Origin: Streblospio benedicti
Taxonomy: Eukaryota; Annelida; Polychaeta; Spionida; Spionidae
NCBI GenBank assembly: GCA_019095985.1
Contig: CM032661.1
Location: 17,345,612-17,409,611 of the forward strand
DNA length: 64,000 nt
Direction of reading: 5' to 3'
Part shown: positions 49,067 through 61,082 of the stretch, one piece after another
Position numbering within the stretch: the stretch's first letter is position 1
Layout: each line of letters starts with the position of its first letter
Translations under genes and position numbers: made by a program
The notes under the pieces: model-generated
Databases searched by the model: none
What the model was told of the DNA's origin: nothing
What the model saw: only the letters and a program-made list of their open reading frames with translations

Positions 49067-50483
49067 CTAAAAGTATCTTCGCTCATATTCTATTCCACTC
49101 TCACAATTATACCAATGCACATCTCCGTATTTACCTGCAAAAGAAAATGAAAGTATTTTACAATGGAGGGATTTCAAACTTTAAATTAAAATTCTTTGTT
49201 TTGGTATTTATTTTTTGTGGGATATTTTTTCATGTTTAAGTATTTTACCGGTACTTAAACTGGACCTATGTAGACAATTGAATGGTAGTGATGATATTAA
49301 GAATCTAAATCCAATTAACATGACTAAAGGAAATGTCTAAAAGTAACTGCTTAAAAAAGTTGTTTTATGATGGCATATCCGTAATGCATAAATGGCTAAA
49401 CTGTAACACTGTAACACTGCAACAGCAAACTGCCAAAATTCATGAAAATTATTCTGAATATGCTATGTTATTAAAATATAAAAATAAAGTTGATCAAACT
49501 AATGTATAACCAGTAAATACTAATAGGCTTACTTTGAATGACCATTTTTACATTTAGGTGCAGGATCAAATAATTTTCTTTTTGGTGTAATATATAGCAA
49601 ATCAGGGCTGCCAGGTGTAGATTTAGTTGTGAAAATCTCATTTACATCAGGGAATGCAGATATATTGGTTTTGAAGTCTTCATTTTTGGTCAATCTAGAA
49701 AATGTCATATAAAATTGAAATGTTTATTGGACCATATGCTAACTAATAAACCTTTGTAGAGACAAATATGACCTAACTCGTAAACAGAAGAAAAAATTTA
49801 TACAATATGAATTAGAAGCGTTTAGTGTTTTTATTCCAGATGTAGACTATATTGAATACCATGAGATTAAAATCATCTATATTTTTACATACAAACGCAT
49901 GATTGTATTCTGTGGGACTAAATACCTTAACTAAATCGTTTATTTAGAGTATTTTTAATCCAGCTAATTCACTGATGCCCAAATAACATCTTGATATTTT
50001 GAATTACTGTAGTTCTCACATTTGTACTTACGAATATGTTGCATAGGCCAGAATGCAAAAAATGCCCTCCTTCATCTAAAAAAGAAAGAATTTAATTGAC
50101 ACAAAGCATTTATACCCACTTTATATTGTACGTACACACCTACATGTTTATAAGCATCTAGACAGAAATATTGAAGAAAGCAAATACAATATTCATTCTC
50201 TGATTCTTTCAGTTCTCCACTTATTTACATTGTTTTGCCCATGGTTTGATTGCTACAATATTTGAAAGGCATAATAAATAATGGGACTATGAAAATTTCT
50301 CCTTCAAACAGAATTGTCCATAAATTCAAAAAGTACAAATCTTTTGAAAAGAAAAATCCTAGGACTTTGAATTCAAAAACATTATTTTCAAAGTATTTGT
50401 CATCAAAAAAATACGTTCTGTGAAAAACTCACCCCATATCTTTTGTTCGCAAACTGTTTGAAATATAAATCAATTAAACCCAT
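49067..50483 (-). CDS. Small four-exon gene of unknown function (copy 1)
   Basis: Exons 50483-50433, 50075-50032, 49694-49552 and 49134-49067 join in phase with GT/AG borders into 101 residues. They read MGLIDLYFKQFANKRYG, then MKEGIFCILAYATYS, a hydrophilic middle with STPGSPDLLYITPKRKLFD, and CKYGDVHWYNCESGIEYERR before the stop. Exon 2 is mildly hydrophobic and could be a short membrane or signal-like segment. I do not recognise the family. It counts as a real gene because a diverged paralogue with four matching exon-like segments lies at 53.3-54.8 kb. The exon 3 donor used here (AAAT/GTAAAA) is chosen for phase; a stronger-looking GTAAGC 18 bases on would shift the frame. Confidence 0.5.
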
Positions 50484-50772
50484 ATTTGCTTCAATTTTGT
50501 ACTAGAGATCTGGAACTGTACTTTAGGTCTTGTCTTCAGCATGCATTTCTCAACTGACCTAAACAGGCACCTTGGTCTACAGATATATAGTATTTACAGT
50601 GCCTCAGCCTTGGTCATACAGTAATACACCTGTATTCCTGGTTCACTTTGGGGTCAAGGAGTACTGGTCTCCTGGTATTTATATTTATGAAGATCAGTCA
50701 TTTGCCTCTCAAAGGCAACTAATCAGCAGTGCTGTACAAAGCTAATGCTAGTTATGTAATAACCCCCTGCTA

Positions 50773-51217
50773 TTAAAGTCTACCATTAATCAGTGGATTT
50801 GTGGAGCAATGTTTTTTTCTACAAATAAATATTAATAGTTTAATTTTATTACTTTGCAAATTGGATTTTTGGACTGTTACAGATGCTAGTATATTAACAT
50901 TATGTATGAAATATATATAATATATTACTTTTAATCCCAATTTGAAATGCTGTATATATATTGACATGGAAAGTAAATTGTCCTTTCACTTTTAGGTTTC
51001 TAATCTTTGAATACATTATACTTTCAGGACATGTTTAAAAATTATTCTGTGTGTTATGTATGGGGCAGTAGGTCGCATTTTATGTATAATTGTATTTCCT
51101 TACCACATTTTATTTTTACTCCTCATCTTGTTCATTGAGAATGTATAGCTCACAATGGTTTACTTATTAAAGACTTGAGTACGAGTTTTAAATAAACTTG
51201 TTTTCTTTATATTTTAG
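50773..51217. other. Intron spacer, nothing recognised
   Basis: AT-rich, with no supported ORF, repeat end or RNA between the small four-exon gene and the palindromic element at 51218. Confidence 0.35.
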
Positions 51218-51494
51218 AATTGAAGGATTAAATGATTTGTCTAGAATAGTCTGACATTTAATCCAGATTATATGAGTAATTAAAAACATCCAGTGAGGTT
51301 TTACATGAGATGTAATTCCAGCCTCGTTTTCATCAGACTTTAACACAGTCAGATTTGCATATACATATATGAGTAAACATCGAGCAAGGGTGGGTGTGGT
51401 GGGCATGTAAAACCTCACTCGATGTTTTTAATTACTCATATAATTTGGATTAAATGTCAAGACGATTCTAGTCAAATCATTTAATCCTTCAATT
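51218..51494. mobile_element. Palindromic MITE with ~90-bp arms
   Basis: AATTGAAGGATTAAATGATT runs inward for about 90 bases through TTAATCCAGATTATATGAGT and ATTAAAAACATCCAGTGAGG to TTTTACATG. The right half mirrors it (CATGTAAAACCTCACTCGAT and on to AAATCATTTAATCCTTCAATT). The arms are separated by a ~95-base non-symmetric middle. Non-coding. Confidence 0.85.
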
Positions 51495-51723
51495 ACATTT
51501 CGTAATTAAAAATGAAATCTCGTTTCGTTTTCCAGGAGATATTTAAAGTGTAAATCTGACTGATCAACATTTGATAAATAAAAGAATTTAAGACATGCAA
51601 AAATTTCTTTATTTATAATACAACTACTACGTACATTAATTGACATTTTGTATTGATGATTGGTAAATATTGCTATGTACAGGCTTATTATAAAACTTAG
51701 TAAATGTATTTTGGATTGACCAA

Positions 51724-52191
51724 TTACCCTTTTTTTAGAATATCTTCTATTGGTACAAATTTGCAAGCCGCTGACGATGAGGCTGCGCGTACGGAGTGTG
51801 CCTTAAAAATATATGTATTAATCCCCGCCAAAGTAAGGACGTTACAGATCCATCGGGCCAGAGTGTCTGTAGACACAGGCTCATGAGGATGTTTGTAGCT
51901 AATAAATAACTGCTCATGCTCTTTTCTTAATGGGTCAGTAGCTTTCAGATATTTTTTGAGCACACGCAGCACGCACAGCCTTCTGTCAGGCGGGTATTCT
52001 GAGAAATTTAACTCCATACCAATGCGTTTTCCCTGGTTATCAGTTTTTAGAATTTTCTTTATGTAAAAAGAAACATTACCCCCAACAATAGCCATGTCAT
52101 TGACATCCAAAGCTTTAAGTGTCTGGCATCTAGGGGCTGACAGTAAAGCAAATAACACGCATAATTTATAAGTGAGCATTTTTAGATTCAA
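51724..52191 (-). mobile_element. Tyrosine-recombinase fossil (DIRS/Ngaro- or Crypton-type)
   Basis: A minus-strand frame with LSAPRCQTLKAL (box I arginine region), then LFISYKHPHEPVSTDTLARW and FKAHSVRAASSSAACKF (HxxR region), as in eukaryotic mobile-element tyrosine recombinases. Only the C-terminal part of the recombinase is present. There is no RT, capsid or terminal repeat nearby. It is an isolated broken remnant of uncertain age. DIRS/Ngaro and Crypton cannot be told apart from this piece. Confidence 0.75.
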
Positions 52192-52201
52192 TTTATCTAC
52201 T

Positions 52202-52573
52202 GGACTCCATTTGTAAAGCCGAGCTTCGCAGAAGACTCAAGCTTTATAGCCGTCGTAGGCGTTTCATCATGTTCCCCCTTTACCGCCACTACGTTTACTA
52301 TAAGCACATCCATACGCGCTGAAATTAGTGCCCAATTTGAATTTATCAATGGAACGACAATCGCCGATGTTAATGAGCTTGGCAAACGCCGCAGCCAATC
52401 AAAATCAATACGCCAGTACATATGCACGCATGTGGCTCGTGTGTTTGTTCTTTTCTGTCTATCCGGCATGCATGCAACAACTCCAGTTATATCGCATGTT
52501 GTAGTAATTTCACGCACATTTCATTCAAGAGAGACTTATAACAGCAAGCTCGGCTTTTCAGGAGTCTGACTCC
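52202..52573. mobile_element. Non-autonomous element with AAAGCCGAGCTT inverted ends
   Basis: Left GGACTCCATTTGTAAAGCCG then AGCTT; right, inverted, AAGCTCGGCTTTTCAGGAGTC. About 370 bp. It abuts the tyrosine-recombinase fossil and is locally GC-richer than its surroundings. Non-coding. Confidence 0.7.
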
Positions 52574-53329
52574 TTTGATTTCAATAGTCAAAACCTGTCA
52601 AACCAAAATTACTACTTTATAGAATTTTAGGTGATGGACATATTTACATAATACTTTTTGGTGTGGTTTTAATATTCTCATTACACTTTCTATGGGAGTT
52701 TTATCAAACATGTTTATATTCTCAACTCTCATAGACATCTTGTTGACTTGCTCACCTCCCTATGTGGACAAGCTAATGGATGCTTGCTTCTAGATGAGAG
52801 GGGGTGGGGGAGAGGGGTCACACAGGATAGTAGGACATGAAAAATGGGGTAAAAAAAATAGTGGAAGACAGGAAGTCATAGTGGAACATGGAATAGGACA
52901 ATTTCCTCTGTTGCACTTTTGTCAAATTTTTTCAGTGTGTTGGCCCAATTTTACGCGTCTTTCTATATGATAGAGAACTGCTGATCAATTGTGGCTTATG
53001 GTGATTTTCATAGTGGAATATGAGAAATCATTGTGGAACATGGATATTAAGTGTCAAAATATAGTTGAACATGAATCTCAGGATCCTTGTGTCAACCACC
53101 CTCAGATGATAAGAATGCATCATAAGAAAATAATACAAATTATATATTTTTTCAATTATTTTATTAAAATCATCCATACATGTAAAACATCAATTCATTC
53201 AACTAATTGTCTTTCAATATATTATTGGTCATGCTCACAGAAATTAGCTATTTATCACATCCATACAGTTAAACCACATCTTTATCTTTCAACCAGAATT
53301 GTTCATCGTCATATTCTGTACATCCTTGC

Positions 53330-54789
53330 AGTCATAATGGAACACTTCATGATTTTACCTGCAAAAGAAGAAGACATTCAATAATAATTTATCTAAAGAA
53401 GTGTGTATACAAAAATGTACAATAGACAATAGCAACTATTTATAAAGAAATTTTACAAGATCAACATCAAGTAGTTGAATTTTAATTCGAACTTAACATA
53501 CATATGTCTATGCAAGTCAACATTTAAAAGTCTTGAAACCAATTAAATTTAATGATGGTGGGTGGTGTTCAGTGTTAGGCTTACTTTGATTGACTACTTT
53601 CAGTCCGGTACATATAATCCAATAATTTCTTTTTTGGATTTCTGTCGAAACTGATTTTCTCCTCTATAACTAGTGGCCCTGTGTCGTAACGATGATGATG
53701 TCTATAACTTCTGAAAATATATTAATACAAAACATGAAATTTGTGTATTTCTCTGTATTATTGCAGATATGCATCTATCAAATCTATTTGCTAAAGTGAA
53801 CTTCAATCTTTATATTATGATGCAAGAGGCTTGAAAATATGACTACCTATATGGACTTAAATATTAAGTAAAGTGTATCATCTGCTATGATCTTCCAAAA
53901 CAATACTAATTGAATGAAATGGCCAATTTGTGCACTGAATTATTCTAATATTGTAGAATTGTAGAATGACATTCATAGTAGAACTCAGAAAAAGGTCTGC
54001 CTGATGTTCTACCGTCACCAGTGTATGAAGTGTGAAAATTTGAGTTTAATGTACACTGAATGGAGGGGAGTGTATTTAGATTTGCCTATGAGATAGTTGT
54101 ACACTTGTCTGAAATCACGGCCTTAGGAGATGAGGGAAGTCTAGTGCTTTCAATTTACATAGTCATGATTTCTTAGCTCATTAGCTCCACAACATAGATC
54201 TTATATATTTATTATATTAGGGTATAAATATGGTAGCAATTTAAAGATAGGAATGGTTTGAATGTGCAGTTTTTCCAACTTAGGTTCTAACCACGAATGT
54301 GATGGAGTACATCACCGTAATGAGATACTTTCAACTTTACAAAAAACTATGAATGTGGCCTATTTGAGAAAAATATATCTATTTAAAAAATATATCAAAC
54401 TTACAAAATGTGCAGACCAACTATGAAGCACAGATAGTCTGAAAACTGAAAATGACAAACATTTTTAAATGAAACAGTTGTTTCTTATACTTAGTTGTTT
54501 TTCTTCCAAAATTAAATCCAACCCAAATAATTATCAATTATTTGATTTTTAAAACTTTATTTATGATTTACAATTCTGTTATGCATATCCCATATCGTTC
54601 ATTTGTCATCCATGTACATATTTTAACAGTTATGAAAATCCAACAGAACTCAAGAGATTAAAGCTCAAATTTATGAATTTGTTGTATTAAGTTTACAATA
54701 TAAAGAATAAATATATGTGTTCATGAAGAAAAACTCACCGAACCTCTTCCATAGTGAAACTGTTTAAAAAATAAATCAAGTAGACCCAT
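53330..54789 (-). pseudogene. Paralogue of the small four-exon gene (copy 2), frame doubtful
   Basis: Exon-like segments match copy 1: 54789-54739 (MGLLDLFFKQFHYGRGS), 54438-54405, about 53709-53587 (with NPKKKLLDYMYRTESSQSK) and about 53376 downward (EVFHYDCKDVQNM, similar to DVHWYNCESGIEY). Donor and acceptor dinucleotides persist. Joining exon 1 to exon 2 in phase meets a stop after six codons, and exon 4 is off frame relative to copy 1. So this is a decaying copy, a short truncated protein, or a gene whose true exon set I have not found. Confidence 0.45.
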
Positions 54790-55590
54790 TTTGATGCTAT
54801 TGTCTCTATCCTTGCTGAGATTCTGAGCTGTATGACTAAAATGCTAAAATGCAGTTCTTCACCTCAACTGCCCCTAGTCATGTGCCAAACTGTGCTGTGG
54901 TGGAGGCTACATATCACCTAATAAATCCAATATCTTTAGCCTTTGTCTCATCAGGCATGTTGTAATGCATGTAGTCCTCCAGGTTCAGATGGGGTCATTG
55001 TCCTGTACTGTTGCTATTGTTTTCAGTGTACTGTGTATTAAAGAGTGTATTGAAAGACCAGTATTAAGAAGATTTATTATACCTGGCCAAAGTATTATGG
55101 CATATTACCTGTTTAGAAGATATACCATTATGCAATGTCTTTGTTTTATTTCCTAATAGTGGAGAACTGGAGATCTTTTCTTGAGATCTGCAATATGATA
55201 TCTGACTGGTAAAACAAATCAGCAGCACACATACACATATTTTAATAAATGTCTGGAACAAAGGCAACTGTATCAGTTTAGGTCTTTTGAATGAAAATCA
55301 TTTTTTCTTTTTAAATGTTTTCAAATCTGTATATATATGTATGAGTTACAATAGTTGACAAATAAAAAAACATAATAATTGAAATTAAAAAAAACCCCAT
55401 AAATCTGCTTATTTACAGTTGCAATTTACAGTGTGTCATGCTCTAGACTTTAAATCTACACCATGTCATTGGTATCTTTGTCACACAATATCTTTCTCAA
55501 TTCCTTGGGGAGCATCCAGCATATCACAACTCAGCAAAGACATGTTTAGCACTCAGATTGGTATTCACTTGCCTGACCTGTACCTATTTA

Positions 55591-55660
55591 ATGTGTAGGT
55601 ACCACGGAGCAGCCAGGTTGCTTGCTATTTCAAGTTTGAAAACTGGATTTGAGGACTCTA
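55591..55660. repeat. Fragment shared with 890-955
   Basis: ATGTGTAGGTACCACGGAGC preceded by GACCTGTACCTATTT resembles ACGTGTAGGTGCCATGGAGC preceded by GACCTGTACATAACT near 895-925. It is a short dispersed repeat of unknown type. Confidence 0.4.
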
Positions 55661-55739
55661 GCTGAAACAATGTGACTTGTATAGTGGTAACTAGACAAGG
55701 AACCAACTAATAGCCATAATGCACCCAGATAAGGAGACG

Positions 55740-57950
55740 TAGTATGGTTTTAAGTTTTAATAAGTTTATTATCGTGACATTGCCATATACAATTTATACA
55801 ATTAAGTATTACATACATATTATATTATGGCCCAGCCCAGTGGGCTTATAATGTCACCATTATTTATAACATATAACTGGGGAGGTAACATACATGACAA
55901 AATAAAGGTACAACAATACACTTATATACACACCCACACAAATCTATACAAAACATATCACACTCAACTATTAAAGAATTTTTCTTTTCTGAAGTTGAAA
56001 CAATCTAGAATGAATTTTGATAAACTTCTACATTTTTTATCAAACAGAATACATAACCTGTTTTCATATGACAGCTCATTAAAATTTGGATAATAGGTGC
56101 AAATATTTTCTAAAAATTTCCTGCGTAAATTATCATAACAACGACAATCAAATAAAAAATGGGTTTTACTTTCTACTACCTTTAGATTACATAATTTACA
56201 GAGTCTATCTTTCAGCTTTATATTTCTGAATTGCCCAGTTTCAATATTAAGGGGCAAAATACCTGCTCTAAGTTGTGCAGTAACCGAACGTTGGTTTGCG
56301 GTTAAATTAATCTTGACATAATTTTCAACTTCAAGGGTTTCCTTAAACAATTTATAAAATCTTAATTTAGGTTTTCTCAATATATTTGCATTCCGTTCAT
56401 TTTCTTGTTTTTTTCAAAAGCTTTTTGCTAATATCTACAATGTTACAAATGCTCCTTGTAAAAAATAAATCTTCACCTACAGAATTAAGAATTGACCATA
56501 TTTGTTTACACCAATTATCAAAGTTAGACATTGCTAGATAATAGTCATTAATAAAAACATGTTTGGTGAGTCTGTTCTCAGGGAGTATAACAAGTCTATT
56601 CCATAATCTTAACATGCATAACCACCTTTTATACCTTGGATTTAACCATGCAATATCTCCTTCAATTGCTGCAATAGGTGTGAACCTGTGTACTCCCATA
56701 AAACACCGTGCCGCCCTATGTTTTATAGTTGTTAATTTATCATTAACTGAATAACCCCAAATGCCTGCTGCGTACTCCATCACAGGACATACACAGGAGT
56801 CGTACAATTTAGTAAACGTAGAGTAGCCTATGTATTTATGCATTTTATATTTAGCGATGATACCACCAAGAGCCCTACCAGCAGACTGTGCTAAAATATT
56901 AGCATTATCATTATAACTAAGAAATTCATTAATTGTTACACCTACATGTAGGTACTTATAAGATGTTACATAGTTCAATGTGGAGTCACTACATTTGAAA
57001 TGAAAACTGCTACGGTTTATCAGATTCTTCCTGAAATGCACTATCGTTGATTTTTTCTCATTTACATATATACACCATTTACTTGACCAGTTACAAAAAT
57101 GTACTTAAAACATTAAGCATTTTTTGCAGATTTTCCTCTGTTGTGGACATTATCGCAATATCATCAACATAGAGTAAAATCCCATCATTTTACCGTTTAT
57201 CTCAACTCCACAATTCATTTCTTGTATTTCTTTGGCCAGATCATTAAGAAAAACAGAGAAGAGCGATGGCGATATACTATTACCCTGTCGCACCTCAAAA
57301 AGTGTATGAAACCAATTAGACTTCATTTTACTATTTAATTTGACACATGCCAGGGTCATTGTATAAATATTCTTAATAGCAAAATACATTTTGCCATGGT
57401 AAGCATGTAATAACTTGTGCATTAGAAAGTCTCTATCAAGACAATCAAATGCCTTCTGTAAATCTACAAATGCCGTAAATGTAGGAAGGTCTTTGTTCAT
57501 TCTGTTTCTAATGATAGAATCAAGGACGTATCTATGGTCTTGGCAACTACAGTCTTATATATATTTTGTTCATCAACAAGTAACTGCTCTTCATTGAAGA
57601 ATTGTTCGAGTCTACAATTCAACATACTGGTATATAACTTAGCAGAAAAACATAATAAGCTACTACCCCTGTAGTTCAGGGGTATTCTACGATCAGCTTT
57701 CTCGTCTTTTGGTATCAGAGAAATTAACGCTTTTCGCCAAATGGAAGGGATTTTACCTGAATCTAAACAGAGTTGAAACAATTTGTTGAGGACATTTATT
57801 ATCAAATCATTTTTGAAAACCTCATTTGGTAACGGTAACCCCCTGGTGTTTTTCCTAATTTCGACCTCATTACAATTTTCTTTACTTTGTCTATACTGAT
57901 GTTACCATTTAACTTTTCATGTGGTATAAAGGGGATCTTGCATATTCTGT
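55740..57950 (-). mobile_element. LINE (L2/CR1-like), 5'-truncated, minus strand
   Basis: Minus-strand coding remnants: 57805-57497 (KALISLIPKDEKADRRIPLN...YRG), 57500-57150 (FTAFVDLQKAFDCLDRD, VRQGNSISPSLFSVFLND, then LLYVDDIAIM at 57183-57154 in a shifted frame), 57041-56397 (YDSCVCPVMEYAAGIWGY) and 56380-55964 (C-terminal CKLCNLKVVESKTHFLFDC). The frames are split by several frameshifts or stops, so it is inactive. The endonuclease is missing. This is the most complete RT in the window after the 7.3-kb LINE. Confidence 0.88.
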
Positions 57951-58059
57951 TCTTGTAACATGTTACTCAATTTAATTTCTGCTTTGAATTGATTGTGTTG
58001 TATGAGTAAAAGTACTAAAAGTAATTTGATAACTAACATTAGAAATCTACTGCACAAGC

Positions 58060-60130
58060 ATTGGTCAGGTCCGGACGGTTAGGGACTGGGCAGCAAGACT
58101 CTGTTGTCTGTGCATGGAATTTGTATTTTTCCTGTGTACAATCTTACCTCTACCAACTCTGGTCAGAAACACCACACCTGTCACTTCGTTTTTTGAAACC
58201 GTACAATTCAAAAATTAACTTTAACTTGTATAAATCCTTCTTGGGTGAGACTGCTTGGAATTTATAATAAAAAATGCAAGAACAACAGGATTGTCTGTTT
58301 CCAGAAAACAGTCTGCTATTGTTTTTATTGTTTACTCACATGTACATATACTTGGGAAGATAGTGCCAATAAACATAAAGATATAAATATTTCTGATTCA
58401 TAAATCTTTACATAATACATATCAATGAAAACGTTATAAATAGTGCAATACATACAGGTTTTAATAATCATATAATACAAGAATATTTTGGTACCATTAG
58501 TAAAAGATTCATATGAAATTAATACAATGATGATTGTCATGATTGGCGAAGTACCTTGGACGTCACACAAAAACACGAGAAGCGTACACGTATTCAACTC
58601 ATGTCTGATTTAGTGAAATGAGGAAGTGCTGATACTGACAATATATGAATTTTGTCTACAATATGATATCCTAACTTCAAATACCACTTTCAAAAATAAT
58701 TGATCACATTTTTGTATCTGAATTTCTTGTGCTAGCAATATTGGCAGCACCAATGTTGATGAATATATATATTCAAAAACATTATCTCCCAAGTGCCAAT
58801 ATGACAAATCAATTTTATACTATCAAGACCATGACTTGTTCCATATCCTATACTTTTATAATTAAATCTTTTTTTCATTTATCCAGCTTTGTTAGTGACC
58901 ATTTGCACTAACTGCCCAGATTAGTCAACAAGATACAGTCAGTTTTCATTATCCAAACTTTTCTACTTTGATTTGTGACTTAGTGAAAGATACTTCATTA
59001 GACTTATTTTTTCCTAGTTTCATGTCTTGCAGTGTGAATGACTCTGTTTCCACACTTTATAGGACACTATTATCCCTATTCACTAGGACATAGTAGGCAT
59101 AGCTCACTTTCAAATGCAATGTCATTACAAATCCATAATTTCTGATGCTTCCTAAAGCAGCTGGACACGACAGAACATTTTTATGTTGCAGCATGGATTA
59201 ACGATATTCTTTAGTTTGAACATGAAATTTCTCGGCCTACTAAAGGTTTCGTCACTGTCACTGTTGGTGCATTAGCTGCATTTGGAAATTGACTATTCCT
59301 CCGGTTTATGGATGTCCCAGAAATCATAGGAATCTTGCAGAGCATCTTGAAGAGCTTCTTCAAGCCAAGACTCTTCATCTTCTGCCATTGATTCATCCTC
59401 TATGTCATCCACTTCATTTTGATTGTAATCATCTCTTTCTTGAGGCTCTGGATTTGATTCTATCTCCACTTCGACGTTTGCTTCATTTTGTACAATTTCT
59501 GCAGTCTCACTTTGTAACTCCATCATTTAATATGCAAAAGCTTGCAAAAATATTCCAATATGTTTTTTATCTGTCAATCAGAATTTTCTTTTAAACTGTA
59601 TAATTGTGGTAAGGTCGTTGAGTGGCAATATTAAACTGGTCAGGAAGAGACTTCTTTTATTTTTATAAGGCACCTAAAACGCTAACAAGGTAAACTAATG
59701 TCTGTGAGTGCTATTTCAATTGTCTTTGAACATTCAAATTAACAGATTGTTAGAGCAACTTAAATTTATCTATTTGTTAGAACAATTATATGAGCCTTAT
59801 GACTGAACTTGAGATCAGCAAATCTGAGTTGGGCAGTTTAAGTGGGATTCCAGCCTAGCCTATCTGCATTTGTATTGTGCAGTTACAGTTCTTTATTAGA
59901 CATGAATAAGCAAGGCAATACACATTACAACCAAAAGGTGTTAAATAACTTTTTTTTAAATTCAGTTGACTATAATTGATGACAATGATTTACATGCTAA
60001 TTAGTAATTACAAAAAAAAAAAAGAATTGTATCAATTGCAGTTACATTTGTATTTATACTCATATAAAGTAACCCACCTAGAGTCTTAGAATACAAACTG
60101 TTAGCTTTAATATGAATGTTTATCTCATTT
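58060..60130. repeat. 3-kb tandem duplication, unit 1
   Basis: Collinear with 61083-63262 at high identity. Examples are the GTGCTGATACTGACAATATA block (58626 and 61745), the acidic ORF, and GTCAGGAAGAGACTT (59639 and 62770). A further 35-bp direct repeat near the borders (AACATTAGAAATCTACTGCA at about 58038 and 60239) may mark the break. Confidence 0.85.
59293..59526 (-). CDS. 77-residue acidic protein, copy 1 (unknown)
   Basis: Starts MMELQSETAEIVQNEANVEV, is rich in Glu and Asp, and ends SWLEEALQDALQDSYDFWDI then HKPEE. The second copy at 62418-62651 has the same length and start, and only about ten residue changes, even though the surrounding duplication has many indels. That suggests the frame is or was under selection. 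There is no signal peptide, membrane segment or known motif. It could be a whole small gene or the first exon of a larger one; the stop is in frame with no obvious donor before it. Confidence 0.4.
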   Translation of the reverse strand: MMELQSETAEIVQNEANVEVEIESNPEPQERDDYNQNEVDDIEDESMAEDEESWLEEALQDALQDSYDFWDIHKPEE

Positions 60131-60393
60131 ATCAATCCGACCATAAAAAATAAAACTGACTTGGGGGATCTGCAATACAACTTTAATGATATCATCTACC
60201 TGGGTGTGTTCAATACTTTCAAGCAAAATTTGATAGCCAACATTAGAAATCTACTGCACAAAAGTCTTACTATTTGCACTACTATTTTGGCTAAACGGAC
60301 TAATGTTTTATGGTGCAACATCACTTCTACGTTCAAAATCAAGCATCAAATGTTCACATGCAGCTCATATCATATATTTTTTGCTGGTCCCAG

Positions 60394-60509
60394 GAAGAAA
60401 CATCCCAACCGTTTCACTCAATGATGTTTCCCGTCTTGGTAAACGTACACATCGCAGACAGACCACTGGCCACGTCCTGCGGATAAATCCGCAGCTGGCT
60501 AAACCATAA
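60394..60509 (+). other. Exon-like segment of unknown origin
   Basis: After a good acceptor (GGTCCCAG) the frame reads RNIPTVSLNDVSRLGKRTHR, then RQTTGHVLRINPQLAKP and a stop. GC content is clearly above the background. It may be a last exon of an unrecognised gene or part of a mobile element. It lies between the two 3-kb units. Confidence 0.25.
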
Positions 60510-61082
60510 TATAAATGCAGTTTATTGGACTTCCAATATCTTTAGTTTATTTGAGTTTTTAAAGGTCATTGATGTAATTATAGCATTCTACCGGTATGTG
60601 TGACATAATCTCGTTCAAAAAATCTATTACAATCCTTGCAAATAAAATTAAGTCATCATCAAACACCAGAAAACTAAAACTAATGGGAATTACATTGTAA
60701 TTATAATGATTAGACAAAACTATTGCTATAAATCTTTTTTAAATTTAATAATTTTTGTGTTTTCAAAAATTTGCCATGATACTAGTATATGATATATCAT
60801 TCTATTATTATTCATAAACATAATATGCAGATACAAATTCTTTCTTCATCATATTGTTGTTATTCACGGGGCTGAGTGCGCATTATGGTTTAAAAATATG
60901 TGTGAGTGGCAGATATCCCAAATCTAAACCATTTGCACAGAGAAGACAACATTGATGTTTGCGGTGATGCAGGTAATTTGTGTTCCCGCTAGCCCCGGAT
61001 GGGTAGGCGCTAAGGTTGCAACACTGCCAGCCAGACAGTATACATGTATATAAATTGTTTGTGTACATGTAGTATTATGCCT

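Noticed and set aside
58325-58597. 90-codon minus-strand hydrophobic ORF, with a relative at 61370-61699
   Set aside because: Similarity follows from the 3-kb duplication; the two frames differ in length and in both ends, so conservation of coding is not shown.
60940-61030. Possible tRNA-like text (CCCCGGATGGGTAGGCGC)
   Set aside because: No A-box/B-box pairing or acceptor stem could be assembled.
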